Below are positions 49,971-59,781 of a DNA stretch of 64,000 nucleotides, one piece after another; within the stretch, counting starts at the first letter, position 1, and every line of letters begins with the position of its first letter. The translations under genes and the position numbers were made by a program. The stretch is from positions 1 to 64,000 of the forward strand of contig NZ_CALPCB010000010.1 of NCBI RefSeq assembly GCF_943192895.1. The letters are read 5' to 3'. The stretch is from Veillonella_A intestinalis (GTDB lineage Bacteria; Bacillota; Negativicutes; Veillonellales; Veillonellaceae). The notes beneath the pieces are model-generated. The model saw nothing but the letters and a program-made list of their open reading frames with translations, was not told the DNA's origin and ran no database searches.

Positions 49971-50894
49971 ATGATGGATATTATTGTTGCGTTATTGCCG
50001 TTTTTTACGGCTGGTTTGGTAGCGGCTCTTATTTCGCGTTTTACAGGGATTGCCTTGTCTTTTGTGATGGCTCCTACTTTGTTATATTGGGGCGCGAAAC
50101 CACTAGAGTTAGTTGCCTTTATGCTAACCTTTGCTGTATATAATGGGTTTACTTCTGAAACACAAGATTTTCGTCTTAATATTAAAAATCTTGTATTATT
50201 TAAGGGCTGGCGTATAGCGATTCCTATAGTGGGATCATTAGTATTAGCCTTTATTGCACCACCGGTATCAATTGCTTTTTTCATTTTGTGTTTTATTGCT
50301 GAATTAGCTATGAATATGTATCAACGCTTGCCACAGGGAGAACGGCCTGTGCTTAGTCAGGTGTTAGTAAGTACAGTTATTGCTACTATTTGGTGTTTGG
50401 TTGGTGTATTTGCTGTAGCGTACATACCAGAAGCGTACTACTTTATTTTGGTGGGGTTAGCTATGTTAGGGCTTACTGGTTTTGCTTGGTATGCAGCTAA
50501 ACATCGTGACGCATTTCGGGGGACTTGGACACAAATTTGGAACTTCTTGACCTTGTTCTTAGGTTTGTTTGGTCTTGATAGCTCTTTTTATGCATGCGCA
50601 TTAAATCGTAATTTTACGAGTAAGCAAGATGTGATGATTCCAGTTATTACCTTTGTTGCTGCGTTCATTGGCATTATGGCAATTTTTGCAACAGAATTTA
50701 TTTTCTCTATGCCTGCTTTAGTAGCCGCTGTAGGCGCTGCGATTGGTATGCGCTTTGCAGGGATGTATGAGTTTAGTCGTCGAGGGACCTTCTCGTATAC
50801 CGCTATTGCCGTGACTATTTTAGCCGTAGTGAGCCTTTTCTTAGTATCACCGACACCAGTGGGCTTGGTAGATCTGGAAGCATTGTTTAAGTAA
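49971..50894 (+). CDS. TauE/SafE-family sulfite or anion exporter
   Basis: The 307-residue membrane protein has about eight helices and the TauE/SafE type start (LLPFFTAGLVAALISRFTGI, then LSFVMAPTLLYWGAKPLELV). A second-half repeat is marked by FLGLFGLDSSFYACALN. The family moves sulfite, sulfoacetate or related organosulfur anions. GGAGAG precedes the ATG at 49971. Substrate unknown here. Confidence 0.82.
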   Translation: MMDIIVALLPFFTAGLVAALISRFTGIALSFVMAPTLLYWGAKPLELVAFMLTFAVYNGFTSETQDFRLNIKNLVLFKGWRIAIPIVGSLVLAFIAPPVSIAFFILCFIAELAMNMYQRLPQGERPVLSQVLVSTVIATIWCLVGVFAVAYIPEAYYFILVGLAMLGLTGFAWYAAKHRDAFRGTWTQIWNFLTLFLGLFGLDSSFYACALNRNFTSKQDVMIPVITFVAAFIGIMAIFATEFIFSMPALVAAVGAAIGMRFAGMYEFSRRGTFSYTAIAVTILAVVSLFLVSPTPVGLVDLEALFK

Positions 50895-50963
50895 GGGCTT
50901 GTTGTTATTGGGGATTTTGTTAGTGTTAATCATAGAAATAAAGTTAATAAAATAGGGATATAA

Positions 50964-51006
50964 AAAGGGTTATCATGCTATATATTGCATGATAACCCTT
51001 TTTTGT
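50964..51006. terminator. Bidirectional terminator
   Basis: AAAGGGTTATCATGC / GCATGATAACCCTTT with A-rich and T-rich flanks, between convergent genes. Confidence 0.9.
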
Positions 51007-51014
51007 TAGTTTAT

Positions 51015-51257
51015 TTATTTGAAAAACTTACCAGCTAAGTTGCTAAGCCCTTCTTTTAGATCTTCGTTGCCACTTAATTCACCATAGGCATCTTTAAGAC
51101 TTTCAAGAAGCGTTTGTAATTGGGCGGTATCAAGATTTTTTATATCCTCAATGCTGTTAACATTAAGTCCTTCGATATTATTTACTACCGACATGAATTT
51201 ACTTTCATCAACTTTGAAGTAAGCACTAATCATTTCAACTAATTTTTCTTTAATCAT
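51015..51257 (-). CDS. Small hypothetical protein, 80 residues
   Basis: An acidic, helical protein (MIKEKLVEMISAYFKVDESK at the start, NLAGKFFK at the end) with no membrane segment. AGGAGG lies before the ATG. No family is recognised. It stands alone between the exporter gene and the membrane pair. Confidence 0.68.
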   Translation of the reverse strand: MIKEKLVEMISAYFKVDESKFMSVVNNIEGLNVNSIEDIKNLDTAQLQTLLESLKDAYGELSGNEDLKEGLSNLAGKFFK

Positions 51258-51570
51258 AGAAATACCTCCTTTTTATGATTATATTATACAATAAAATGAA
51301 TTTTGAGACAAAAGCATATATATGGCACATATACTTAAATTGTATCTATTGAAAGATTTTAGATGTCACAGATAGTCAAAAGAAGAAATAAAGTTTAAAT
51401 ATGGAAATAAGATGAAGAATGTGGTATTATTTAGATAAGATATATTTGTGCGGATTTTAAAATAATAAATATAGGTAAATAATTTAAGTCGATATATACA
51501 AATTGATAAAAACTAACTAATTATGGGGTTATTAAGGTTAGCGTTGTAAGGTATGTATGGGGTGAGTTGT

Positions 51571-52935
51571 ATGGATATGGCAATGTCATTCAGACCGTCA
51601 GGGTTAGACTTATTAAAAAATTATGAAGAAACTATGTTGCAGAGTTTGATTACTACGTTTGGGCTTGATTATTTACGAGAATGTCATTTAAGTAATGATG
51701 ATGTAGAACCTCCAATTTCTAATGAAGCTTATGAGCGTGTTATGGATGAGGTTATGGCAGAAGAGCCACAAGAGTCATATGTGGAGTCTATTGTAACGGG
51801 AATACAAGATAAGTTTACGAATATGGCAACATTTATTCTGCCAAAGAAAAATTTAGTGAATTTTTCAAACCAAGTTAAGCGGAAAATCGAGAAGGCTAAA
51901 GAAACTATAAAAGAAGTAGAAATGGAAGAATTTTCATTGGATGATATAGTACAAGACTCGATTTTAAATAATATGGAAACTACGTATAACAATTATCAGG
52001 GGAGTTTAAAAAATCAAGTTCATTTATCCCATCTTACAGATCATAAATATTGGGTAGGTGCTGGTAAAAATGTTTTGAATAAAGGTATTCAAATGGCTCT
52101 TCGACAAGGAGTAGGTTTCTTTTTAGCTGAAATATGGTTTGGCATTCGTGAAAAATGTTTTAACGAGTGGTCAACCGTAAAAAGTATAAAAGAGTTTAGT
52201 CGTAAAATGGAGCAGGGTATTAAATTTGGTTTTACTAATGCCAAAAGTAATTTTCCTGTATTTTGGAAATATGTTAAAGAAGAAGCATTAGAAGGAACTT
52301 GGTTTAATATTGTTGTTATGCTGATTAATTCATTTCGACATTCGATTCGTGTAATATTACAAGCTTTATTTCAGATGCGAAAAGTAGTGATGGAAAAAAG
52401 TAAGGTTATTTTTTCAAAAGAAGATATTCCATTAGCTGATCGAACTGATGCTATTCTAAAATGTTTTATTGTAAGTAGTAGTGTGGTTTTTGGTAGTTTG
52501 ATTATTACTTCGTTAGGTTCTATTGTGGCAGAGTTACCAGTAGGGGATGCATTGACTGAATTTTTAGGAGCTTTAATCGCTGGTATGATGATGACTACAG
52601 GCTTTTTCTTGCTGGAGCGGTATAATGTGGCCGAACGAATTGAAGAATTTTTTGAAAGTTCAGAGGTTGCAGAGTTACGGGAGTTAACAACTGAATATAA
52701 GAGACTAACTGATTCTATTGAGGCATTAGTAGAACCGCTTACGAAGTGTGATTGGGGTCGTTGTAAGGCAGGATATGTAGATTATGACTGTAGTTGTTTA
52801 GAGTATAATCATGAAGATTATAGGGAAAATTTAGATAGTCAGTTACAGGCAACTTGTCAAATTTCAGATAGTTTAGGAGTAGCGGAGGAACAGCAAGTAA
52901 AATCAACGCATGATGTGGATGATTTTATGAGTTAG
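51571..52935 (+). CDS. Large membrane protein of a two-gene module, unknown function
   Basis: The 454-residue protein has a long acidic helical N-terminus, a segment VGFFLAEIWFGIREK (about residues 176-190), and a membrane pair in the middle (IVSSSVVFGSLIITSLGSIV and FLGALIAGMMMTTGFFLLE, residues 305-350). The C-terminus has a Cys cluster CDWGRCKAG...CSCLEYN. From memory the AEIWFGIREK and VGDALTEFLGALIAG pieces resemble a widespread but uncharacterised bacterial family. Start uncertain: the ATG at 51571 has GGGGTGAG, the ATG at 51553 is 6 codons longer. Its stop is 10 bases before the next ATG, so the two are one unit. Confidence 0.7.
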   Translation: MDMAMSFRPSGLDLLKNYEETMLQSLITTFGLDYLRECHLSNDDVEPPISNEAYERVMDEVMAEEPQESYVESIVTGIQDKFTNMATFILPKKNLVNFSNQVKRKIEKAKETIKEVEMEEFSLDDIVQDSILNNMETTYNNYQGSLKNQVHLSHLTDHKYWVGAGKNVLNKGIQMALRQGVGFFLAEIWFGIREKCFNEWSTVKSIKEFSRKMEQGIKFGFTNAKSNFPVFWKYVKEEALEGTWFNIVVMLINSFRHSIRVILQALFQMRKVVMEKSKVIFSKEDIPLADRTDAILKCFIVSSSVVFGSLIITSLGSIVAELPVGDALTEFLGALIAGMMMTTGFFLLERYNVAERIEEFFESSEVAELRELTTEYKRLTDSIEALVEPLTKCDWGRCKAGYVDYDCSCLEYNHEDYRENLDSQLQATCQISDSLGVAEEQQVKSTHDVDDFMS

Positions 52936-52945
52936 GAGGGGTCTT

Positions 52946-53812
52946 ATGTTTCATTATGGTGAAAAGAAGCAAGCCCTTCGTCTGTTACAAAAAGTACAAC
53001 AAGATTATACGGTAATTTATTCAGATGCTTTAAAAAGTGCGGAAACATTTCATAATCATAAAATAGTAGCTGTTAAAGTTCTTGAAGAATGTGAGTTGTT
53101 TCTGAGTACAATAGCAAATAAACCTAAAAAGTTATTACAAGAAATGGGAGATATTCAATTAAAGTCACAGGCATTTTCAGAAGAAGTAGCTCAGCTAGAA
53201 AAATTAACGAAACATCAATTAGGTGAGCGTTTAGCTAAGTTTGGGATGGTGAGTGGGGTTGGTGTTGGACTAGTAAGTTTAGGTCCGTCTATGGCTGTAG
53301 CAATGTCAACGACATTCGGTTCTATATCGGCTGGTTCTACTTTACTAGCAGCTACAGGTTCAGGATTAGCTAATATGTCTGTTGTAGTTGGTGGATTTGG
53401 TTCTATTGCTGCAGGTGGTTCTTTTATAGGAAGTCGTTTTATATTATCTATGCTTGGACCGATTGGTTGGGGGATTAGTATTATTTCACTGTTAGTAGGT
53501 GTTGCTAAGTGGTACAAAAAGAATAAAGATGTGTCAGCTGAAGCAATTAAGCAAGCTGATAATATTCAAGGTAATATTACATCATTGAAACAGTGTGGAT
53601 ATCAGGTCGAAGAAGCTCGAATGTTGTTAGATCATACGGCAAATAAGATTGTTATGTTGCGCATTTATATGAGAAAACATAATTTTTTAAAAGATTATGC
53701 ATTATATACGGTTGAAGAAAAACAACAATTAGGTAGTTTTATTAATCTTTGTCAGGGGTTAAGTGAACTGTTAGCTAAAAAAATAGAAAGTACAGTTGCT
53801 ACAAATAAATAG
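52946..53812 (+). CDS. Glycine-rich membrane protein, partner of the upstream gene
   Basis: The 288-residue protein has helical ends and a central Gly/Ala/Ser-rich membrane region of about 90 residues: VSGVGVGLVSLGPSMAVAMS, TTFGSISAGSTLLAATGSG, GGFGSIAAGGSFIGS and LSMLGPIGWGISIISLLVGV. Glycine-zipper stretches like this can form oligomeric membrane assemblies or pores. The GPxxAxAxxTTFG pattern recalls an uncharacterised family found in accessory regions. GGAGG precedes the ATG. With the upstream gene it forms a compact two-gene module ended by a terminator. Confidence 0.7.
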   Translation: MFHYGEKKQALRLLQKVQQDYTVIYSDALKSAETFHNHKIVAVKVLEECELFLSTIANKPKKLLQEMGDIQLKSQAFSEEVAQLEKLTKHQLGERLAKFGMVSGVGVGLVSLGPSMAVAMSTTFGSISAGSTLLAATGSGLANMSVVVGGFGSIAAGGSFIGSRFILSMLGPIGWGISIISLLVGVAKWYKKNKDVSAEAIKQADNIQGNITSLKQCGYQVEEARMLLDHTANKIVMLRIYMRKHNFLKDYALYTVEEKQQLGSFINLCQGLSELLAKKIESTVATNK

Positions 53813-53824
53813 AGCTATATAAAG

Positions 53825-53856
53825 AAAAGCAGCAATCTACAAGATTGCTGCTTTTG
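53825..53856 (+). terminator. Terminator of the membrane module
   Basis: AAAAGCAGCAATCT / AGATTGCTGCTTTT with a three-base loop. The palindrome can also serve the convergent gene. Confidence 0.88.
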
Positions 53857-53903
53857 TGTTTAGATTTACATATGAATTTGCATGTTTTTGTATTATTGAT
53901 ATT

Positions 53904-54332
53904 TTACTTATCCAACTGCCACAAATTTAAGTCAGCCTCTTTATCATAGCCACGATGAATATCTTCAGGCAATAAGGTTAGTATCATTTCAGCTGTAACG
54001 CTAATAATTGCACTTGTTAAATGACCACCATGGGAATGACCTTCTTGATCTGCAATAGTAATGTGGAGGTGGGAATAATGGTCATCATTTAGCAAATCGA
54101 TAGTACCTGTAATGGAGGTAATTTCAAAATCACCGGTTAAACGATGATGATAATATTTCTTTTCCGCAGCGCGATAGGTTTCAAGAACAATGTCATTGGT
54201 AGCACCTAGTCCTTGAATCATGGCAGTGGTCACGTTTTCTTGGCGGGCAATTTTTTCAATAGATTCTACCAGCTCTTCGCCTGGATTTAATCGGAACGCA
54301 ATATGAGTATTGCCAAGACGTTTGTATTGCAT
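53904..54332 (-). CDS. PPC/PCC domain (DUF296) protein
   Basis: The 142-residue protein is a single PPC domain: FRLNPGEELVESIEKIA, MIQGLGATNDIVL, and the metal-ligand motif HLHITIADQEGHSHGGHL. In bacteria it occurs as a small trimeric protein, proposed to bind DNA or metal. GGAG precedes the ATG. It is transcribed away from the tracrRNA/cas region and is not part of it. Confidence 0.88.
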   Translation of the reverse strand: MQYKRLGNTHIAFRLNPGEELVESIEKIARQENVTTAMIQGLGATNDIVLETYRAAEKKYYHHRLTGDFEITSITGTIDLLNDDHYSHLHITIADQEGHSHGGHLTSAIISVTAEMILTLLPEDIHRGYDKEADLNLWQLDK

Positions 54333-54577
54333 AGTTAAGACTCCTTTTAGGTATATTTGATAAATTGAACATGCATATCATTTTGAAAAATGATTAGAAC
54401 ATTAAAATATAACTGACTCATATTATAGGGTAAAACATATGATTAAGACTTGATTTGTGAGATTAATATAAAAATAAATTGTAGATTTAGAAAATCAATT
54501 TGTGCTTTGCTGGTGAACGAGCGTATAATCGAAGTATAATTAAGGATTTTTGGAGTATAGGCGTATTTTTTGTTAAT

Positions 54578-54709
54578 AAAAAAACTCGACTCATAAGAGT
54601 CGAGTAAAGTTCAGATAAAAGGCTCACACCGAGCCGCCCGAAGGCATTGTAGATAAATCTTTATTTGAACTCGTAGTGTAATACTAGTGTGGTCTAATCC
54701 ACTAGTTAC
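54578..54709 (-). ncRNA. tracrRNA of the type II-A CRISPR system
   Basis: On the minus strand the RNA starts near 54709. Its anti-repeat (plus-strand 54664-54700) carries 16 bases exactly complementary to the CRISPR repeat (ACTAGTATTACACTAC), followed by a bulge and TTCAAAT. The nexus region AAATAAAGATTTATCTACAA and hairpin GCCTTCGGGC come next, then GGCTCGGTGTGAGCC, and finally the terminator ACTCGACTC/GAGTCGAGT with T7. Size about 130 nt. It lies divergent from cas9. Confidence 0.9.
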
Positions 54710-54715
54710 ATCTAT

Positions 54716-54744
54716 ATAGTAATCGTAATTGATTATTTTGTCAA
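54716..54744 (-). promoter_or_regulatory. Promoter of the tracrRNA
   Basis: On the minus strand TTGACA and TACTAT are exactly 17 bases apart, placing the start about 7 bases later, near 54709. Confidence 0.85.
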
Positions 54745-54842
54745 TTGTAAAATTATAAGATTCTTGTGGAAATAGACTTTATAACTATTGATGAGAGATT
54801 TAATATTATGAAATAGGGTAAAACATACTGAGGAGGTAAATT

Positions 54843-57800
54843 ATGAAGGTATCTAGTAAAGAGGATTTGAAGCAAGTAAAAGATTATTTTGTAGGCCTAG
54901 ACATAGGGACAAGTTCCGTAGGATGGGCTGTTACTAATGAATTATATGAGGTGTTACGGGCAAAAGGGCACAGAATGTGGGGAAGCCGATTATTTGAAGA
55001 AGGTCAGACTGCTGCCGAACGGAGAAATTATAGAGCAGGGCGTCGTCGTTTAGATAGACGAAATGATAGGCTTGCAATTTTAGAAGAATTATTTGCTTCA
55101 GAAATATATAAAGTGGATCCAGCATTTTATCAGCGGTTACATGAAAGTCAATACCATCACGAGGATAAAAATACGGATGGACAGTATTTTTTATTTAATG
55201 ATGTAGATTATACGGATAAAACTTATCATAAGGAGTATCCAACTATATATCATTTGCGCAGTTCATTAATGAAAGAGCCTGCAAAAGATATTCGATTACT
55301 CTTTTTAGCAGTTCATCATATTATAAAATATCGTGGGAATTTTTTACTTGAAGGTGAACCGATAAAAACCTCAGGTGGTGTAATGGATATTTTACATCAA
55401 GTATTAAGCTGTATGGAGTTTTCACGCTTACATGATCAAATTGATGAACAAGTATTTGTTGACTTATTGACTAGTACAGGGCGTACCTGTAGTGATATTG
55501 CAAAATTAGTGAGTGATAGTATAGCTGATAAAGGTCTTAAAAAGCAAGCTAAGGCATTCACATCATTAGTCTTAGGATTAAAAGGGAATTTAGATGAATT
55601 ATTTAATGAACCTGAATATAAAGAATTGGATGCCGATGTAAGAAGTGTAGAGTTTTCTGGGAAAGATTATTGGGAAGAGCGAGAAAAATATGAAAGCATC
55701 TTAGGGGAAAGTATTTTAGCGTTAGATGGTTGTAAAGCGTTGTATGATAGTCGTTTGTTATCAACGATAAAGCCAGATGGGAAGTATTTATCAGAAGCTA
55801 AGGTTGAAGTATTTAATGAGCATCAGGAACACTTAGTAAAGCTGAAAAAGTTGTTAAAAGGTGAAAAAGCCCTTTATAATAGTGTTTTTCGTGATGATAC
55901 AAAAGATAGTGCTAATTATATAGCTTATATAGGTAAGAGCCAAAGTGGTAAAAATTGTTCGAGAGAGGATTTTTATAAATTTTTGAAAAAAGTACTTGAA
56001 GTTTTGCCGGAGAGTATTTTAAAAAGTGAAATATTGCAATTAATTGATTTAGATGTATTTTTACCCCTGCTACGTGTCCGTGAAAATGGAGTAATACATT
56101 ATCAAATCCATGAAGAAGAATTGGAACAAATATTAGCAGTTGCTAGTAAAAAGTATGAATTTCTAAATAGTTGTGATGAATCTGGATTTACTGTAGCTAA
56201 GAAAATTTTAAAATTGCTAACATTTAGAATTCCTTATTTTGTAGGACCATTAAATCCAGCACATAAAGACAGTAATGGATTTGCTTGGGTAGTACGTAAA
56301 GAAGCCGGCAAAGTATATCCGTGGGATTTTGAGAAGAAGGTGGATATAAATGCGTCGGCACAGGCATTTATAGAAAATTTGACGAATAAGTGCACGTATT
56401 TGATTGGTGAAGATGTATTACCTAAATATTCATTAGCATATTCTAAATTTATGTTACTCAATGAACTTAATAATTTAAAATACAATGGGCACCCTTTATC
56501 CTATGAAGTTAAAATGGCGTTTATTACAGAATGTTTTCAAGCAGAACATAAAAAAATGACGGAAAAAGCAATTAAGAGCTTTTTGAAGTTGAAAGGTTTC
56601 ACTGATGGTACAGGGGAATTAACAGGTTTGGACATTGACATAAAGAGTGATTTGAAGTCATATAGAGATATGGTGAGAATTTTAGGTGAAGGCTTTGATG
56701 AGCAATTAGCTGAACGAATTATTCGCTATGTTACATTATTTGGTGATGCAAAAAAAATACTAGCTGATGTATTGAAAAAAGAGTTTAAGGATACAATCAG
56801 TGAAGTACAAGTAAAACAAATACAAAAATTAAAGTATAAAGAATGGGGACGGTTGTCAGAAGCATTTTTGAAGAAAATTGTCGGTGTAGCTGGAGATGGC
56901 CCAGAATGCAATATTTTGACTTGTATGGAAACACAGTCACTGACTTTAATGGAAGTATTGAGTTCTCATAATTCGTATTTAGCAGCTATTGAGGAATTTA
57001 ATGCTAAGCGCACTGAAGTGGTTGAACGGGGGAGTTATGATTTAGTTGATGAATTATATATATCACCAGCAGTAAAACGTTCCGTGTGGCAAACTTTACG
57101 GATTTTAGAGGAAATTACACAACTCCGCAGAGGGATACCAAAGAAAATTTTTGTTGAAGTAGCTCGAACAAATCGTGCGGAGAAGAAACGAACAAACTCT
57201 AGACAGGCTAAATTATTATATCTTTATAAAAATATTAAAGATGAAGCTCGTAATTGGTCTAAGGAAATCAAAGAAACTGAAGCCGGAAAATTTCAATCTA
57301 AAAAATTATATTTATATTATACGCAACAGGGACGTTGTATGTATTCGGGAGAGCCTATTGATTTAGGTGATCTATTTACATCTAAATATGATATAGACCA
57401 TATCTATCCTCAAAGTGTTACAAAAGATAATAGTTGGGACAATTTAGTGCTAGTTAAATCTATACTAAATCGTGAAAAGACGGATAATTATCCTATTGAA
57501 ATCGAAACACAGAAAAAGTGTGAGGGATTGTGGAACCGCTTATTAAAATACAACTTAATTAGTGAGAAAAAGTATGAACGGTTAATCCGCACAACTCCAT
57601 TGACTGCTGATGAGTTAGCTGACTTTGTGAGTAGACAATTAGTAGAAACCAACCAAGCAGTTAAAGCAGTTACTAATTTATTAAAGAGGTTGTACCCAGA
57701 TACAACAATTTGTTATGTAAAAGCTGAAAATGTTTCAGATTTCCGGCAAAAAAATGAATTTGTTAAATTGCGTAGTTTGAATGCACACCATCATGCTAAA

Positions 57801-58874
57801 GATGCTTATTTAAACATTGTAGTAGGTAATGTTTATCATGAGAAATTTACTAATAACCCTCGTAATTTTATCAAAAAAGCTAGAGCAGAGAAAAAACGGC
57901 CATATAATTTGAGTAAAATGTTTGATTTTCTGCTTAAAGTGGGACAACGTGTAATTTGGAATCCAGATAATAGCTATCCAGTAGTAAAGAAAATGATGGC
58001 CAACAATGATGTGCAAGTGACAAAAAAATTAATTGAGCAAAAAGGGGCTTTGTATGATGCTACCATATATAAAGCTAGTGTTGCTAAAATAAATAGTTAT
58101 GAACCACTTAAAAGAAATAATTCAGTGTTGGCTGATGTAAAAAAATATGGAGGATTCACAAGTATTAAGATCGCTTATTATAGTATTTTTGAACTATATA
58201 ATAAAAAGAATAAAGAACATGAATTTCAATTATTAGCAATGCCTATACTTAAGATTAATCAACTAAAAAGTGTTGATGATTATATTGCCTATGCAAGTAG
58301 TGTAATCGATAGTAATAAATATGATGTAGTTAGGTTAGTTTATAGAAAACTATGTATAGACTCGTTAGTTAAGATTAATGGTTTTTTATATTATATAGGT
58401 GGTAAGACTAATAATAAAGTTTATATAAATTCAGCAACGTCGCTTGTTCTTAATGCGGAGATAGTAAAAAAACTAAAGGTTATAGAAACTTATTTGAATA
58501 GAGTACAGAATGATAATAAATATGAGCCTAATTTAGAATATATCAATGAGGAAAATAACATTGAAATATATAATTCTTTAATAGAGAAAATGGGCAAAAA
58601 AGCTTTTTCGACTATGAAAATGAATAAAAAGGATGAACTATCTAAGTTAGAAACACTTAATGCATTCAAAAAAATAGATTTGAGAAAACAGTGTTATATA
58701 TTGTTTGAATTGTTAAATTTATTAACGCATCAAAAAACAACATTTGATATAAAAATGATAGGTTTATCTGCTTCTAGATGTACTATTAATATGAATATTA
58801 CTAAGTTACAAGAGTTTTCTATAGTTACAAAATCTATTACTGGTTTATATAGTAAGGAAATAAAGATTATCTGA
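54843..58874 (+). CDS. cas9: CRISPR-associated endonuclease Cas9 (type II-A)
   Basis: The 1343-residue protein is full length for a II-A Cas9. RuvC-I is DYFVGLDIGTSSVGWAVT (Asp-20), then the Arg-rich bridge helix ERRNYRAGRRRLDRRNDR. RuvC-II has Glu-772 in IFVEVARTN. The HNH site is YDIDHIYPQS (His-853) with Asn in NLVLVKSILNREKTDN. RuvC-III is LNAHHHAKDAYLNIVVGN (His-984, Asp-987). All catalytic residues are therefore present and the reading frame is open throughout. GAGGAGG precedes the ATG. Downstream cas1, cas2 and csn2 follow in order. The C-terminal PAM-interacting part is A/T-rich and its PAM cannot be predicted here. Confidence 0.96.
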   Translation: MKVSSKEDLKQVKDYFVGLDIGTSSVGWAVTNELYEVLRAKGHRMWGSRLFEEGQTAAERRNYRAGRRRLDRRNDRLAILEELFASEIYKVDPAFYQRLHESQYHHEDKNTDGQYFLFNDVDYTDKTYHKEYPTIYHLRSSLMKEPAKDIRLLFLAVHHIIKYRGNFLLEGEPIKTSGGVMDILHQVLSCMEFSRLHDQIDEQVFVDLLTSTGRTCSDIAKLVSDSIADKGLKKQAKAFTSLVLGLKGNLDELFNEPEYKELDADVRSVEFSGKDYWEEREKYESILGESILALDGCKALYDSRLLSTIKPDGKYLSEAKVEVFNEHQEHLVKLKKLLKGEKALYNSVFRDDTKDSANYIAYIGKSQSGKNCSREDFYKFLKKVLEVLPESILKSEILQLIDLDVFLPLLRVRENGVIHYQIHEEELEQILAVASKKYEFLNSCDESGFTVAKKILKLLTFRIPYFVGPLNPAHKDSNGFAWVVRKEAGKVYPWDFEKKVDINASAQAFIENLTNKCTYLIGEDVLPKYSLAYSKFMLLNELNNLKYNGHPLSYEVKMAFITECFQAEHKKMTEKAIKSFLKLKGFTDGTGELTGLDIDIKSDLKSYRDMVRILGEGFDEQLAERIIRYVTLFGDAKKILADVLKKEFKDTISEVQVKQIQKLKYKEWGRLSEAFLKKIVGVAGDGPECNILTCMETQSLTLMEVLSSHNSYLAAIEEFNAKRTEVVERGSYDLVDELYISPAVKRSVWQTLRILEEITQLRRGIPKKIFVEVARTNRAEKKRTNSRQAKLLYLYKNIKDEARNWSKEIKETEAGKFQSKKLYLYYTQQGRCMYSGEPIDLGDLFTSKYDIDHIYPQSVTKDNSWDNLVLVKSILNREKTDNYPIEIETQKKCEGLWNRLLKYNLISEKKYERLIRTTPLTADELADFVSRQLVETNQAVKAVTNLLKRLYPDTTICYVKAENVSDFRQKNEFVKLRSLNAHHHAKDAYLNIVVGNVYHEKFTNNPRNFIKKARAEKKRPYNLSKMFDFLLKVGQRVIWNPDNSYPVVKKMMANNDVQVTKKLIEQKGALYDATIYKASVAKINSYEPLKRNNSVLADVKKYGGFTSIKIAYYSIFELYNKKNKEHEFQLLAMPILKINQLKSVDDYIAYASSVIDSNKYDVVRLVYRKLCIDSLVKINGFLYYIGGKTNNKVYINSATSLVLNAEIVKKLKVIETYLNRVQNDNKYEPNLEYINEENNIEIYNSLIEKMGKKAFSTMKMNKKDELSKLETLNAFKKIDLRKQCYILFELLNLLTHQKTTFDIKMIGLSASRCTINMNITKLQEFSIVTKSITGLYSKEIKII

Positions 58875-58905
58875 TAGTTATGGGAGTGATAGAAAGGCTG
58901 ATTCT

Positions 58906-59781
58906 ATGGGCTGGCGTGTAGTTGTAGTAGATAATCGGGCAAAATTAGATTTTAAAATGAATTATATGGTTGTTCGTAAGGAATGTGGTTGTAATAGAGT
59001 ATATATCAATGAGATTCAGGTTTTAGTAATAGCATCAACGGCGGTTAGTTTAACCGCCGCCTTGCTTAATCAATTAATAAAAGCAAAAGTAAAAATCATT
59101 TTTTGTGATGAAAAATTTAACCCTACTAGTGAAGTAGTTTCTTTATATGGCAGTCACAATACAAGTAAGCGATGTAGAGAACAAATTGAATGGGCGGAGG
59201 ATATTAAGCAGTCTGTTTGGACTGCATTAGTTAAGCAAAAAATTAGGAATCAAGCAAGGTTACTTAAATCGATGAATAAGTTGGAATATAGTCTACTTGA
59301 TTCATATGTAGATGATCTACGATTTAATGATGAATCGCAACGTGAAGGGCATGCAGCAAAAGTTTATTTTAACTCTTTATTTGGTAAACTTTTTACTCGT
59401 GATGATGATAATAACATAAATGCTGCTCTTGATTATGGATACTCTATTTTATTATCTGCCATTAATCGGGAAATTGTAGCTATGGGATACTTAACTCAAT
59501 TAGGTCTAAATCATTGTAATCAATTTAATCCTTTTAATTTAAGTTGTGATGTTATTGAGCCATTACGAGGAATAGTCGATAGATATGTAGTGGGAATAAA
59601 TCATACACACTTTACAAGGAAGGAGCGATTAGAGTTAATTGATTTATTAAATTCAGAAGTAAAAATCGAGGGAACTAATCAGTATTTAAGTGCGGCTATT
59701 AAGATTTATTGTAAAAGTATATTTGATGCACTTAAAGAAAATGATATTAGACTAATAAGGTTTGTGGAGTATGAGTTATAG
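58906..59781 (+). CDS. cas1: CRISPR-associated integrase Cas1 (type II)
   Basis: The 291-residue protein fits II-A Cas1: N-terminal GWRVVVVDNRAKLDFKMNYM, then the metal-ligand segments DESQREGHAAKVYFNSLFG (Glu) and LGLNHCNQFNPFNLSCDVIE (His, Glu). It inserts new spacers with Cas2. AGAAAGG lies 14 bases before the ATG. It overlaps cas2 by 11 bases. Confidence 0.94.
   Translation: MGWRVVVVDNRAKLDFKMNYMVVRKECGCNRVYINEIQVLVIASTAVSLTAALLNQLIKAKVKIIFCDEKFNPTSEVVSLYGSHNTSKRCREQIEWAEDIKQSVWTALVKQKIRNQARLLKSMNKLEYSLLDSYVDDLRFNDESQREGHAAKVYFNSLFGKLFTRDDDNNINAALDYGYSILLSAINREIVAMGYLTQLGLNHCNQFNPFNLSCDVIEPLRGIVDRYVVGINHTHFTRKERLELIDLLNSEVKIEGTNQYLSAAIKIYCKSIFDALKENDIRLIRFVEYEL

Noticed and set aside
54577..54606. 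The hairpin ACTCGACTCATAAGAGTCGAGT taken as a terminator for the plus strand
   Set aside because: The T-run lies on the minus strand side, so it terminates the tracrRNA, not a plus-strand transcript.
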